From Streptomyces sp. JH14 (lineage in GTDB: Bacteria; Actinomycetota; Actinomycetes; Streptomycetales; Streptomycetaceae): a stretch of DNA of 64,000 nucleotides. Position numbers and translations under genes: made by a program. The stretch is taken from assembly GCF_029428675.1 (NCBI RefSeq), contig NZ_JAJNEL010000001.1, positions 1 to 64,000 of the forward strand. Reading direction: 5' to 3'. This document shows positions 1 through 7,874 of this stretch, piece after piece. Below the pieces are notes generated by a model, which saw nothing but the letters and a program-made list of their open reading frames with translations, was not told the DNA's origin and made no database searches. Every line of letters begins with the position of its first letter. The stretch's first letter is position 1.

Positions 1-1
1 G

Positions 2-1384
2 ACAACTGACATACCATCACATGCCCGCTATCGGGAGGTGACGGACCGCAACGGCCGTGTGTACCGGATGGGTGAGTCCGACCGGGACATCATGGGCCGC
101 CCACGCTGGACGATGGTGCTCTTCCCCTGGATGGGCATGCTGGGCATCAGCTCGTCGGAGTACGCGTTCACGTCCGCCGAGGACACGCTGCACGAGGCCC
201 ACTTGTGGGCCAGCGGCCATATCTTCTGGCTGATGGGTGTCTGGATCTTCTTCCAGGCGGCCGTCGCCTTCCCGGCGGGGCAGCTCCGTGAGAGCGGTCG
301 GCTGCCGGCCAGGAGCGCGATGCTTCTCGGGGCGCTGGGCACCCTGCTCGGCTATCTCTCACTGGCGTACGCACCGCATGTCATCGTCGCCTACTTCGGC
401 TTCGGCATGTTCAGCGGTATCGGCGCCGGACTCGTCTACGCGACCTGCGTGAACATGGTCGGCAAGTGGTACCCGGAACGCAAGGGCGGCAAGACCGGCA
501 TGGTCAACGGCGGTTTCGCCTATGGCTCGGTGCCGTTCGTGTTCCTCTTCACCTCGTACATGGACCTGTCCAACTACCAGGGTGTCCTGGTCTCGGTCGG
601 GGTCATCTGCTGTGCGGTCGTCGCGGTCGCCGGCTGGTTCTTCAAGGACCCGCCGAAGAACTGGTGGCCGTCGCACGTCGACCCGCTGAAGGTCTCCGAC
701 GACCCGCGCATCGTGCGGTCGCTGGCCAAGAACCCGCCGGCGGTCAAGCAGTACACCCCGCGCGAGGCGGCCCGGACCCCGGTGCTGTGGATGATGTGGT
801 TCTGTCTGCTGTGCACGGCAGGCATCAACATCTTCGGTATCGCCATGCAGGTGCCGTTCGGCAAGGAAATGGGATTCGCCGGCGGCATCGTGGCCACGGC
901 CATGTCACTCAAGGCGATCGTGAACGGGACCGGCCGGGGAGTCATCGGCTGGATCTCCGACCGGTACGGACGCCGCAACACACTGATCATCGTCTGTCTC
1001 GTCCTGGGATCCGCACAGTTCGGGGTGTTCTTCTCCGGCGACATCGGGTCGATGCCGTTCTTCCTGTTCTGCTCGATGGTCTCCGGCTTCGGTGGCGGCG
1101 CCATCTTCCCGCTGTTCGCGGCGATGACCGCGGACTACTTCGGTGAGAACAACAACGCCTCCAACTACGGAATGGTCTACAGCTCCAAGCTGATCTCCGG
1201 CCTGGTCGGCTCCGGTGTCGGCGCGCTCGTGGTCGGCGCCTGGGGCTACGGCGGGGCCTTCGCCCTGGCAGGCAGCATCGGACTCGCCTCCGCGGTACTG
1301 GCGGTGTTCCTGCGCGCACCGGGCCGGCCGAGCACCAAACACATCGCACCCAACCCGCATCCGATCAGCCGGGAGATCTCCTGA
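2..1384 (+). CDS. OFA-family MFS transporter (oxalate/formate type), 5' end outside window
   Basis: Twelve-helix major facilitator of the oxalate:formate antiporter type, expected in the cytoplasmic membrane. Visible features are the HIFWLMGVWIFFQAAVAF first-repeat helix, the G-rich MFSGIGAGLVYATCVNMVGKWYPERKG loop and the second-half motif GWISDRYGRRN. The frame is already open at base 2 and reads TTDIPSHARYREV into the conserved VTDRNGRVYRMGESDRDIMGR segment. I therefore place the true start just upstream of the window rather than at GTG 38 or ATG 68; GGGAGG directly abuts GTG 38 and is too close to serve it. It converges on the next gene across a strong hairpin. The substrate cannot be told from sequence; formate or oxalate is a family inference, mildly supported by fdhD 23 kb away. 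Confidence 0.85.
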   Translation, partial: TTDIPSHARYREVTDRNGRVYRMGESDRDIMGRPRWTMVLFPWMGMLGISSSEYAFTSAEDTLHEAHLWASGHIFWLMGVWIFFQAAVAFPAGQLRESGRLPARSAMLLGALGTLLGYLSLAYAPHVIVAYFGFGMFSGIGAGLVYATCVNMVGKWYPERKGGKTGMVNGGFAYGSVPFVFLFTSYMDLSNYQGVLVSVGVICCAVVAVAGWFFKDPPKNWWPSHVDPLKVSDDPRIVRSLAKNPPAVKQYTPREAARTPVLWMMWFCLLCTAGINIFGIAMQVPFGKEMGFAGGIVATAMSLKAIVNGTGRGVIGWISDRYGRRNTLIIVCLVLGSAQFGVFFSGDIGSMPFFLFCSMVSGFGGGAIFPLFAAMTADYFGENNNASNYGMVYSSKLISGLVGSGVGALVVGAWGYGGAFALAGSIGLASAVLAVFLRAPGRPSTKHIAPNPHPISREIS

Positions 1385-1535
1385 CATGACGCCGGACCGC
1401 ACCTGACCCAGTCCGCGCCGGCCACCCGGGCCGGCGCGGACTCCCACGCAATCACCGACGCCCCCCGCCACGTCCACCCCATCCGCCAGACCGACCGACA
1501 GATTCCCGGCCGCCCGCGCGGTTCCGGAAGCCGGA

Positions 1536-1582
1536 CAGGGACCGTACGCTCCTGGTAACAGCCTTGGAGCGTACGGTCCCTG
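1536..1582. terminator. Bidirectional hairpin terminator
   Basis: Perfect 17-bp inverted repeat (1536-1552 with 1566-1582) around a 13-base loop, core GGGACCGTACGCTCC. It lies between the convergent MFS gene and the minus-strand TIM-barrel gene, so it can end both transcripts. Confidence 0.8.
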
Positions 1583-1668
1583 ACGTCATCGGGCGGGCGT
1601 TCGCGCTGCTCCCCGGTGTCAGGAGCCCGGGGTGAGGCACGGACCGCCCGTCCGGTGCCGTCTCGGTC

Positions 1669-2829
1669 CTACTTGCGCAGCGCCGCCAGGTTGTCGTAGC
1701 CGATCCGCGCATGCTTCAGGGACTGCGCGAGGTCGGTCGAGCTCGGTGCGTTGTCCTGCTCGACCATCGGGTTGCGGTAGTTCTTCTGCCCGACGCGGCT
1801 GAGGAACGTCCGGTAGTCGATGACCCCGGTACCGAAGGGGACCATGTCGTAGCCCTGTCCGCTGGTTGTGTTGACGACGCCGTCCTTGGCGTGGAACAGC
1901 GGGTAGCGCTTGTTGTTGCGGCGGACCAGTGCCGCGGGGTCGAAGATGTTCTCCTGCTGCGATCCGTCGTGCGCGGTGTAGGTGTGGAACTTGTACTGGG
2001 CGACGTGCGCCCAGAAGATGTCCATCTCCAGCCATACGGTCTTCGGGTCGGTGACCGTGAGGAAGTACTCGAGCTTGCGGATGCCGGAGCTGCGGGTCGG
2101 CCGGCCCTGTGCGTCCAGCGGACCGCCGTCGAGCAGGAAGCCGTAGGCCGCATCGTGGTTGTGGGTGTACAGCTTGATGCCCGCACGATGAGCGATCTGC
2201 CCCAGGGCGTTCCACTTGTCGGCGGCCACGTCCCAGTCGGCACGGTAGGCGCTGCCGGTGGGGTCGCCACCGGTGCCCATGTGGTCCATGCCGAGGATGT
2301 TCGCGATTTCGAGCGTCCGCTTGAACTGGTCCAGGTCGCTCTGGCTCAGCGGCCAGGACGACGGGATGAAGCCGTGGTTGCCCTGGGCGCGCAGACCGTA
2401 TTCGTCCAGCCACGAGCGCAGCAGCTTCGCACCCTCCACCGTTTCGAGGTTGCTTCCGCCGGGTGCATTGGCGTGCTGGCCGTACCCGGCGAACTCGACC
2501 TGCTTGTAGCCGTAGCGGGCCAGCTCCTTGAAGACCTCGCGGAAGCCCGAGGGAAGGTCGGTGCTGAGCGGATCCCGGCCCGTGGCGTCACGCACGGTGT
2601 ACAGGATGATTCCGCGCTTCGACGCCGGGACCAGATCCTGGCCGTGGCCGTGGTCGTCGTGCCCCTGGTGGGGTGCGGGCTGGGCGAAGGCCGGCGACGC
2701 GCCGAAGGCGGGCGCGGCGATCGCCGTTGCCGCAGCGGCGGTGCAGGTGCTGAGAAAGCGGCGGCGACTGACGCCGAGGCTGCGGCGCAGGGCGCCGTCC
2801 GTTCCGGATTCGTCGTTGTACACGGTCAC
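1669..2829 (-). CDS. TAT-exported sugar phosphate isomerase/epimerase-like TIM-barrel protein
   Basis: Xylose-isomerase-like TIM barrel (AP endonuclease 2 family), about 386 residues. The N-terminus has a twin-arginine signal, SRRRFLST, followed by an alanine-rich hydrophobic stretch ending near PAFGASPAFAQ, so the enzyme is predicted to be exported folded. Candidate metal and substrate segments include KLYTHNHDAAYGFLL, VWLEMDIFWAHVAQ and PLFHAKDG. I chose GTG 2829 because a GAGAGAG purine run precedes it; GTG 2823 is equally in frame, and the longer frame from 2895 lacks a ribosome site. An exported isomerase is unusual for the fold. Its position beside a secreted ThuA/3-keto-disaccharide-hydrolase protein suggests a role on oxidised sugars outside the cell (inference). 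Confidence 0.8.
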   Translation of the reverse strand: MTVYNDESGTDGALRRSLGVSRRRFLSTCTAAAATAIAAPAFGASPAFAQPAPHQGHDDHGHGQDLVPASKRGIILYTVRDATGRDPLSTDLPSGFREVFKELARYGYKQVEFAGYGQHANAPGGSNLETVEGAKLLRSWLDEYGLRAQGNHGFIPSSWPLSQSDLDQFKRTLEIANILGMDHMGTGGDPTGSAYRADWDVAADKWNALGQIAHRAGIKLYTHNHDAAYGFLLDGGPLDAQGRPTRSSGIRKLEYFLTVTDPKTVWLEMDIFWAHVAQYKFHTYTAHDGSQQENIFDPAALVRRNNKRYPLFHAKDGVVNTTSGQGYDMVPFGTGVIDYRTFLSRVGQKNYRNPMVEQDNAPSSTDLAQSLKHARIGYDNLAALRK

Positions 2830-2878
2830 GGTCTCTCTCTTTCTCGAAGATGCTCGCAACGCTGTGCGCGGACCGAAC

Positions 2879-4288
2879 TCATGCGAGGCCGGCAAGCGTG
2901 AGGAGCAGGGACTTCACTTCGGTGGCCCGGACAGGTCCGGTGAACGCGTGGGGGGTGGAGCAGAGGATGAGCGGACCTTCTTCGTCGCTCATGGGGAGGC
3001 GGCCGTGGCTGCCTCGAATGGGTGAGGGGTCGAGGGGCACGACTGCCATGCGGTAGCGCATGCCGAGCTTCTTGCGGGCCACGGCGGTGGCCGCCTTGAC
3101 CCGTACGTACGGGTCCTGGGGGTCCAGGAAGAGTTCGACCGGGTCGTAGCCGGGTTTGCGGTGGATCTCGACGAGCTGCGCGAAGTCGGGGGCGCGCGCG
3201 TCGTCGAGCCAGTAGTAGTACGTGAACCAGGCGTCCGGCTCGGCGACGGCGACGAGTTCGCCGGAGCGCGGGTGGTCGAGGCCGTGTGCCTTCTTGCCCT
3301 CGTCGTCGAGGAGCTGCTCGATGCCCTGGACGTCCTGGAGAGCTTCACGGGTGACATCGAGGTCCTCGGGGCGGCGTACGTAGACGTGGGCGAGCTGGTG
3401 GTCGGCGACGGCGAAGGCCCGGGACGCCATCGGGTCCAGGTACTCCATGCCGTCCTGGGTGTGGACCTCCAGCAGTCCGGCGCGGCGCAGGGCCCGGTTG
3501 ATGTCGACCGGGCGGTCGACGCGGGTGATGCCGTATTCGGAGAGCGCCACGACGGTGCGGCCCTCGCGGCGGGCGTCGTCCAGGAGCGGGGCCATGGCCC
3601 GGTCGAGGTCGGCGGCGGCGCGGTAGGAGCGGGGGTCGTCGGGGCCGTAGCGCTGGAGGTCGTAGTCGAGGTGCGGGAGGTAGCACAGGGCCAGGTCGGG
3701 GCGGCGGGTGTCGAGGATGTGCCGGGTCGCGTCGATGATCCACTGCGAGGAGACCAGGTCGGCGCCGGGGCCCCAGAAGTGGAAGAGGGGGAACGTGCCG
3801 AACTTCTCGGTGAGTTCGTCGTGGAGGGCGGGCGGCCGGGTGTAGCAGTCGGGTTCCTTGCGCCCGTCCGCGTAGTAGACGGGGCGCGGGGTGACGGTGA
3901 TGTCGGTGTCGGCGCCCATGGCGTACCACCAGCAGATGTTGGCGACGGTGTAGCCGGGGTGGACACGGCGGGCGGCGTCCCAGAGCTTGTCGCCGGCGAC
4001 CAGGCCGTTGTGCTGACGCCACAGCAGGACGTCGCCGAGCTCGCGGAAGTACCAGCCGTTGGCGACGATGCCGTGCTCGGCGGGGGTGGTGCCGGTGAGG
4101 AAGGTGGACTGGGCGGCGCAGGTGACGGCGGGCAGCACCGTGCCCAGGGGGGCGTGGGTGCCGGACCGCCCGAGGGACTTGAGGTGCGGCATGTGGTCGA
4201 GGAGCCGGGGGGTGAGCCCGACGACGTCGAGGACGAGAAGCGGGGTGGGGGTGGAGTCCGGGGACGTACCCGTTTCGGCTGCGGTCAT
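2879..4288 (-). CDS. EboF-like nucleotide pyrophosphatase/phosphodiesterase (alkaline phosphatase superfamily)
   Basis: A 469-residue member of the type I phosphodiesterase/nucleotide pyrophosphatase family. The metal-binding start LVLDVVGL, the nucleophile region PAVTCAAQSTFLTG (threonine nucleophile) and the GIVANGWYF segment fit the superfamily, as do later Asp/His ligands around LPHLDYDLQRYGPDDP, ALSEYG and DHQLAHVYV. No signal peptide is seen. ATG 4288 overlaps the stop of EboE (ATGA) and has AAGGAG upstream; the longer open frame upstream is antisense-type noise. It is the last gene of the seven-gene operon. Phosphodiesterases of this kind are a standard member of Ebo clusters; the substrate is not known. 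It probably releases phosphate or a nucleotide from the pathway intermediate (inference). Confidence 0.85.
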   Translation of the reverse strand: MTAAETGTSPDSTPTPLLVLDVVGLTPRLLDHMPHLKSLGRSGTHAPLGTVLPAVTCAAQSTFLTGTTPAEHGIVANGWYFRELGDVLLWRQHNGLVAGDKLWDAARRVHPGYTVANICWWYAMGADTDITVTPRPVYYADGRKEPDCYTRPPALHDELTEKFGTFPLFHFWGPGADLVSSQWIIDATRHILDTRRPDLALCYLPHLDYDLQRYGPDDPRSYRAAADLDRAMAPLLDDARREGRTVVALSEYGITRVDRPVDINRALRRAGLLEVHTQDGMEYLDPMASRAFAVADHQLAHVYVRRPEDLDVTREALQDVQGIEQLLDDEGKKAHGLDHPRSGELVAVAEPDAWFTYYYWLDDARAPDFAQLVEIHRKPGYDPVELFLDPQDPYVRVKAATAVARKKLGMRYRMAVVPLDPSPIRGSHGRLPMSDEEGPLILCSTPHAFTGPVRATEVKSLLLTLAGLA

Positions 4289-5460
4289 GGGAGCTCCTTG
4301 AGGCCGAGGTCGACCAGGAGGTCGCGGGCGAGGGTGAGTTCGGCGGCTATGCCGTCGGCGAGCTGGGCGCGGGTACGGGGGCGCAGCTCGGCGGGGAGCG
4401 CCTGCCAGGTGTACGTCTCGACCTCCAGGTGACGGGTCAGCGGGTGGGCACCGCCGACCAGGCGGGTCAGCGCGGCCCCGAGCACCGGGAGGGTGGAGGT
4501 GAGCGGTGGGGCGGGTGGTGCGTGCAGCGGCACATGGAAGTGGGCTCGCCACGGGGTGCCGTCGGGCAGGGCCCGGCCGCTGACGGCTTCCTCGAGGTCG
4601 TCGGTGCCGCGCAGTCCGTGGGTGGTGAGCGTGCGGGTCTGGTGGAGGAAGCGCGGTTCGGCGAAGGCGGCGAGTGCGGCGCGCACCTCCGGCAGGTGCG
4701 GGTGTTCGGCGTGGAGCGCGGCGGAGAGCTGGGTCTTGGCGACGGGGATGCCCGCTGCGGCGAGCGCGTCGAGGGCGGTGCCGGGGTCCTCGAAGGAGGT
4801 GGCGAGGTGGCAGGTGTCGACGCAGATGCCGATGCGGTGGTGTCCGACGGCGGTGAGCGGGGCGATCGCGTCGGCGGTGGTCTCGATCGTGCAGCCCGGT
4901 TCGGGTTCGAGGCCGATCCGGATGGACTTGCCGGTCAGCTCGGCCAGGGCGTCGAGGCGTTCGGCGAGGGTGACGAGGGCGGTGTGCGCGGTGCGGGCGG
5001 CCTCGGGGTCCTCGGCGTACGGGGTGCGCCAGGCGATCGGGAGGGTGGAGACGGTGCCTTCGGTGACGTCCTCGGGGAGCAGGGTGGCGAGCAGCCGGGC
5101 GAGATCGGTGGTGTGGGCGAGCCGTTCGGGGTCCGCCCAGTCCGGCTTGTACACCCGGTACTTGACCTCTTCGGCCCCGAAGCCCTCGTACGGGAAGCCG
5201 TTGAGGGTGACGACCTCCAGACCGCGCCGGTCGAGTTCCCCGCGCAGGGAACGCAGCTGGGCGGGGTCGTTGATCAGGGTGTTCGCGGCGTCCTTGGCGA
5301 GCCAGAGGCCGATGCCGAGGCGGTCGCGGCCGAGGCGCTTGCGGACGGGCTCGCAGTGGTCGCGCAGCTGGGCGCGGACACCGTCCAGCGTCTCGGCGGG
5401 GTGCACGTTGGTGCAGTACGCGAGGTGGACGGTGGATCCGTCGGGGTGGCGGAAGCGCAT
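4285..5460 (-). CDS. eboE: EboE-like TIM-barrel protein (metabolite traffic protein EboE)
   Basis: 391 residues with a xylose-isomerase-like TIM barrel. The N-terminus RHPDGSTVHLAYCTNVHPAET is the family signature. Barrel residues appear in EVVTLNGFPYEGFG, GLEPEPGCTIE (glutamate ligand), CVDTCHLATSFED and AHFHVPLHAPPA, giving the Glu/Asp/His ligand set of a divalent-metal isomerase. ATG 5460 has GGAGGGGAG upstream and sits 4 bases after the TatD-like gene; the 3' end overlaps the phosphodiesterase by 4 bases. Translation is therefore coupled through the operon. Ebo genes are known to be needed for moving a metabolite precursor across the membrane in cyanobacterial scytonemin synthesis; the biochemical reaction of EboE is not established. 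Confidence 0.85.
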   Translation of the reverse strand: MRFRHPDGSTVHLAYCTNVHPAETLDGVRAQLRDHCEPVRKRLGRDRLGIGLWLAKDAANTLINDPAQLRSLRGELDRRGLEVVTLNGFPYEGFGAEEVKYRVYKPDWADPERLAHTTDLARLLATLLPEDVTEGTVSTLPIAWRTPYAEDPEAARTAHTALVTLAERLDALAELTGKSIRIGLEPEPGCTIETTADAIAPLTAVGHHRIGICVDTCHLATSFEDPGTALDALAAAGIPVAKTQLSAALHAEHPHLPEVRAALAAFAEPRFLHQTRTLTTHGLRGTDDLEEAVSGRALPDGTPWRAHFHVPLHAPPAPPLTSTLPVLGAALTRLVGGAHPLTRHLEVETYTWQALPAELRPRTRAQLADGIAAELTLARDLLVDLGLKELP

Positions 5461-5464
5461 CGGA

Positions 5465-6313
5465 TCACTCCCCTCCGCGGAGGATGGAGTTCCCCTCGTG
5501 GAGCGGATCGGGGGTGGTGAGGTCGAGTCGGAGTCGGCCGCTCTGGCCGTAGAAGGCGACGGGGTTGCGCCAGAGCACCTGGTCGACGTCGTCGTCGCTG
5601 AACCCGGCGGCGAGCATGGCGTCGCCGACCCCGCGGGTCTTGAGGGGATCGCTCTTGCCCCAGTCCGCGGCCGAGTTGACCAGGATCTTCTCGGTGCCGT
5701 AGGTCCTCAGGACCGCGACCATGCGGTCCTCGTCCATCTTGGTGTCGGGGTAGATGGAGAAGCCGGCCCAGCAGCCGCTGTCAACGGCGTCCTTCACGGT
5801 CGTCTCGTTGAGGTGATCGAGCACGACCCGTTCCGGGGCGAGGTGGGACTCGCGGATGACGTCGATGGTGCGCTGCAGACCGGCGAGCTTGTCGCGGTGC
5901 GGGGTGTGGACGAGGGCGGGGAGCCCGTGGTCGGCGGCGAGCTGGAGCTGGGCGGCGAGGGCGGTGTCCTCGGCGGGGGTCATGGAGTCGTAGCCGATCT
6001 CGCCGACGGCGACGACCGAGTCCTTGACGAGATAGCGCGGCAGGGCGTCCAGCACCGGAGTGCAGCGGGGGTCGTTCGCCTCCTTGGGGTTGAGGGCGAG
6101 CGTGCAGTGGTGGGCGATGCCGTACTGGGCGGCACGGAAGGGTTCCCAGCCGAGCAGGGCGTCGAAGTAGTCGATGAAGCTGGCGGGCGAGGTCCGGGGC
6201 TGGCCGAGCCAGAAGGAGGGTTCGACGAGGGCACGGACACCTGCGTCGTACATCGCCTGGTAGTCGTCCGTGGTGCGGGAGGTCATATGGATGTGCGGGT
6301 CGAAGATGCGCAT
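5465..6313 (-). CDS. eboB: EboB-like TatD-family metal-dependent hydrolase
   Basis: 282-residue amidohydrolase-fold protein of the TatD family. The HxH motif is in IFDPHIHMTSRT at the N-terminus. Further ligands sit in EIGYDSM, ALVHTPHRDK, VLDHLNE and NSAADWGKSDP, matching the usual His/Glu/His/Asp order. ATG 6313 shares one base with the stop of the EboA gene (TGATG) and follows GGAGGAG, so the much longer frame running upstream is spurious. Cytoplasmic; substrate unknown. It belongs to the Ebo operon between eboA and eboE, the neighbourhood in which this TatD subgroup is usually found. Confidence 0.87.
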   Translation of the reverse strand: MRIFDPHIHMTSRTTDDYQAMYDAGVRALVEPSFWLGQPRTSPASFIDYFDALLGWEPFRAAQYGIAHHCTLALNPKEANDPRCTPVLDALPRYLVKDSVVAVGEIGYDSMTPAEDTALAAQLQLAADHGLPALVHTPHRDKLAGLQRTIDVIRESHLAPERVVLDHLNETTVKDAVDSGCWAGFSIYPDTKMDEDRMVAVLRTYGTEKILVNSAADWGKSDPLKTRGVGDAMLAAGFSDDDVDQVLWRNPVAFYGQSGRLRLDLTTPDPLHEGNSILRGGE

Positions 6314-7002
6314 CAGGACTCCTCCGTGGGGGGTTGGGCGCTCCCCTGCTCGAGTTCGTTCGAGGGTTCGGGGAAGGGGGCGGGGGCCGTGAGGGCGAGG
6401 ACCCGGCGCAGGTCGTCGGGGACGGTGCGGCCGGCAGCGGTGCGCTCGGCCGCGAAGTCGCCGAGCATGCGGGCGAGTTCGGCGTCGCCTCGCGCGCGCC
6501 GCGCCAGTCCGTCGACGGCATCTACGGGGACACCGGTGAAGAGGCACTTGAGGATGGCGTGCCGCCATTGGTGCGCGTCGAGATGGGCGGCGGCGTACGG
6601 GCCGACGGCGGCGGCGACCAGCCGGGTGTCGTTGGTACGCAGGGCGTCCTCGACGAGCGCGAGAGCGGTGGGGCCGAGGTCCAGCCGGTGCAGGGTGAGG
6701 AGGACGGCGCGGCGTTCGGCGGCGGTGCCGTGTTCGTAGAGCCTGGTCGCGACGGGCAGACCGGCGCGGGCTTCGAGGAGCAGCAGGGCGCGCACGGAGT
6801 CGGCGTGCTCGAGTCCGCAGTGCCGGCCCGCGGCGGCGAATCTGAGCTCCCACGGGGGTACGGCGTAACGGCTGCCGGGTGCGGTGTCCGCGTGGACGGC
6901 GGTGTGGGCGGCCTCGGCGAGGGCCTCGTCGAGCCAGGCGCGTGCGGCACCGCCCAGTTGTGCGTCAAGTTGTTCGCGGGTCACCGGCGGGGTCATCGGC
7001 AT
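6313..7002 (-). CDS. eboA: EboA domain protein
   Basis: 229-residue, all-alpha, alanine- and leucine-rich protein with no signal peptide. Repeated helical pairs (for example REQLDAQLGGAARAWLDEAL, then ARAGLPVATRLYEHG and AAVGPYAAAHLDAHQWRHA) give the HEAT-like pattern typical of the EboA domain. ATG 7002 is preceded by GGGAG with 7-base spacing; the second ATG at 6996 is possible. Its start lies inside the end of the upstream isomerase gene and its stop overlaps eboB, so all three are co-translated. EboA has no known catalytic residues; I regard it as a scaffold or adaptor of the Ebo system (inference). The acidic, Pro-rich C-terminus is probably disordered. Confidence 0.82.
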   Translation of the reverse strand: MPMTPPVTREQLDAQLGGAARAWLDEALAEAAHTAVHADTAPGSRYAVPPWELRFAAAGRHCGLEHADSVRALLLLEARAGLPVATRLYEHGTAAERRAVLLTLHRLDLGPTALALVEDALRTNDTRLVAAAVGPYAAAHLDAHQWRHAILKCLFTGVPVDAVDGLARRARGDAELARMLGDFAAERTAAGRTVPDDLRRVLALTAPAPFPEPSNELEQGSAQPPTEES

Positions 7003-7874
7003 GGTGTCGCTCCCTTCGAGGACATCGACGGGATCCGGGACCGCAGGAACTCGACGGACGTCCTGGCCAGTTCGGGCCCCGCGTGGGAGTGGCGGGGCAG
7101 TTCGACGACGGTGAGGCCGTGGTATCCGGTGTCGCCCAGGGCGTCGAGCGCCTCGAGCACGGGTGGGAAGTCGATCTCGCCGTCGCCGAACGGAAGGTGT
7201 TCGTGGACGCCCCGGCGCATGTCCTCGATCTGCACGTGCCGCAGCCAGGGGGCGGCGGCCCGCACGCAGTCGGCGGGCGCGGCCGGTTCCAGGCACTGGC
7301 AGTGACCGATGTCGAGGGTGAGCCCGAGCGGTTCGGGGTCGCCGCTGAGGACACGGAGATGGTGGAAGTCCGAGAGGGTGGCGAGGAGATGACCGGGTTC
7401 GGGCTCGATGGCGAGCGGGACGCCGGTGCGGGCCGCGGCGTCGAGCACGGGGGCGAGCGCGTCCGTCAGCCGCTGCCAGGCCGTCTCAGGGCAGGTGCCG
7501 GGTGGGGTGATGCCGCTGAAGCAGTGCACGGCGTGGGCGCCGAGGTCGGCGGCGACGTCGACGGCGCGCAGCAGCAGCCGGGTCCGGACGGCGCGGGCCT
7601 CCGGGTCCGGATCGAGGAGGGACGGTCCGTGTTTGCGGCGTGGGTCGAGGACATAGCGGGCCCCCGTCTCGATGGTCACGCCGAGCCCGGACCGGTCGAG
7701 CGCGGCCGCCACGTGCCGGGTGCGTGCGGCGAGGTCCGGGGCGAGAGGGTCGAGGTGCATGTGGTCGAGGGTGAGGCCGACGCCGTCGTAGCCGAGGTCC
7801 GCGAGGAGTTCCAGGGCGTCGTCCAGGCGGAGGTCGGTGAGGCCGTTGGTGCCGTAGCCGAGGCGGATCGTCAT
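6993..7874 (-). CDS. Sugar phosphate isomerase/epimerase-like TIM-barrel protein of the ebo operon
   Basis: 293-residue AP-endonuclease-2-type TIM barrel. Ligand positions are seen in VGLTLDHMHLDPLAP, LAIEPEPGHLLA (Glu), GLTLDIGHCQCL (Asp/His), LRHVQIEDMRRGVHEHLPFGDG (Gln/Glu/His) and VVELPRHSHAG. ATG 7874 overlaps the stop of the UbiA gene by 4 bases; the stop overlaps eboA. Together with eboE it gives two TIM-barrel isomerases in one operon, so at least two carbohydrate or cyclitol rearrangements are likely. The product of the inositol-phosphate synthase encoded at the head of the operon is the obvious starting material (inference). No signal peptide. Confidence 0.82.
   Translation of the reverse strand: MTIRLGYGTNGLTDLRLDDALELLADLGYDGVGLTLDHMHLDPLAPDLAARTRHVAAALDRSGLGVTIETGARYVLDPRRKHGPSLLDPDPEARAVRTRLLLRAVDVAADLGAHAVHCFSGITPPGTCPETAWQRLTDALAPVLDAAARTGVPLAIEPEPGHLLATLSDFHHLRVLSGDPEPLGLTLDIGHCQCLEPAAPADCVRAAAPWLRHVQIEDMRRGVHEHLPFGDGEIDFPPVLEALDALGDTGYHGLTVVELPRHSHAGPELARTSVEFLRSRIPSMSSKGATPCR

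Noticed and set aside
4493..6739. Plus-strand frame of 748 codons across eboE and eboB
   Set aside because: Antisense shadow; Arg/Ser-rich composition, no homology pattern, and the opposite strand genes have perfect ATGA overlaps.
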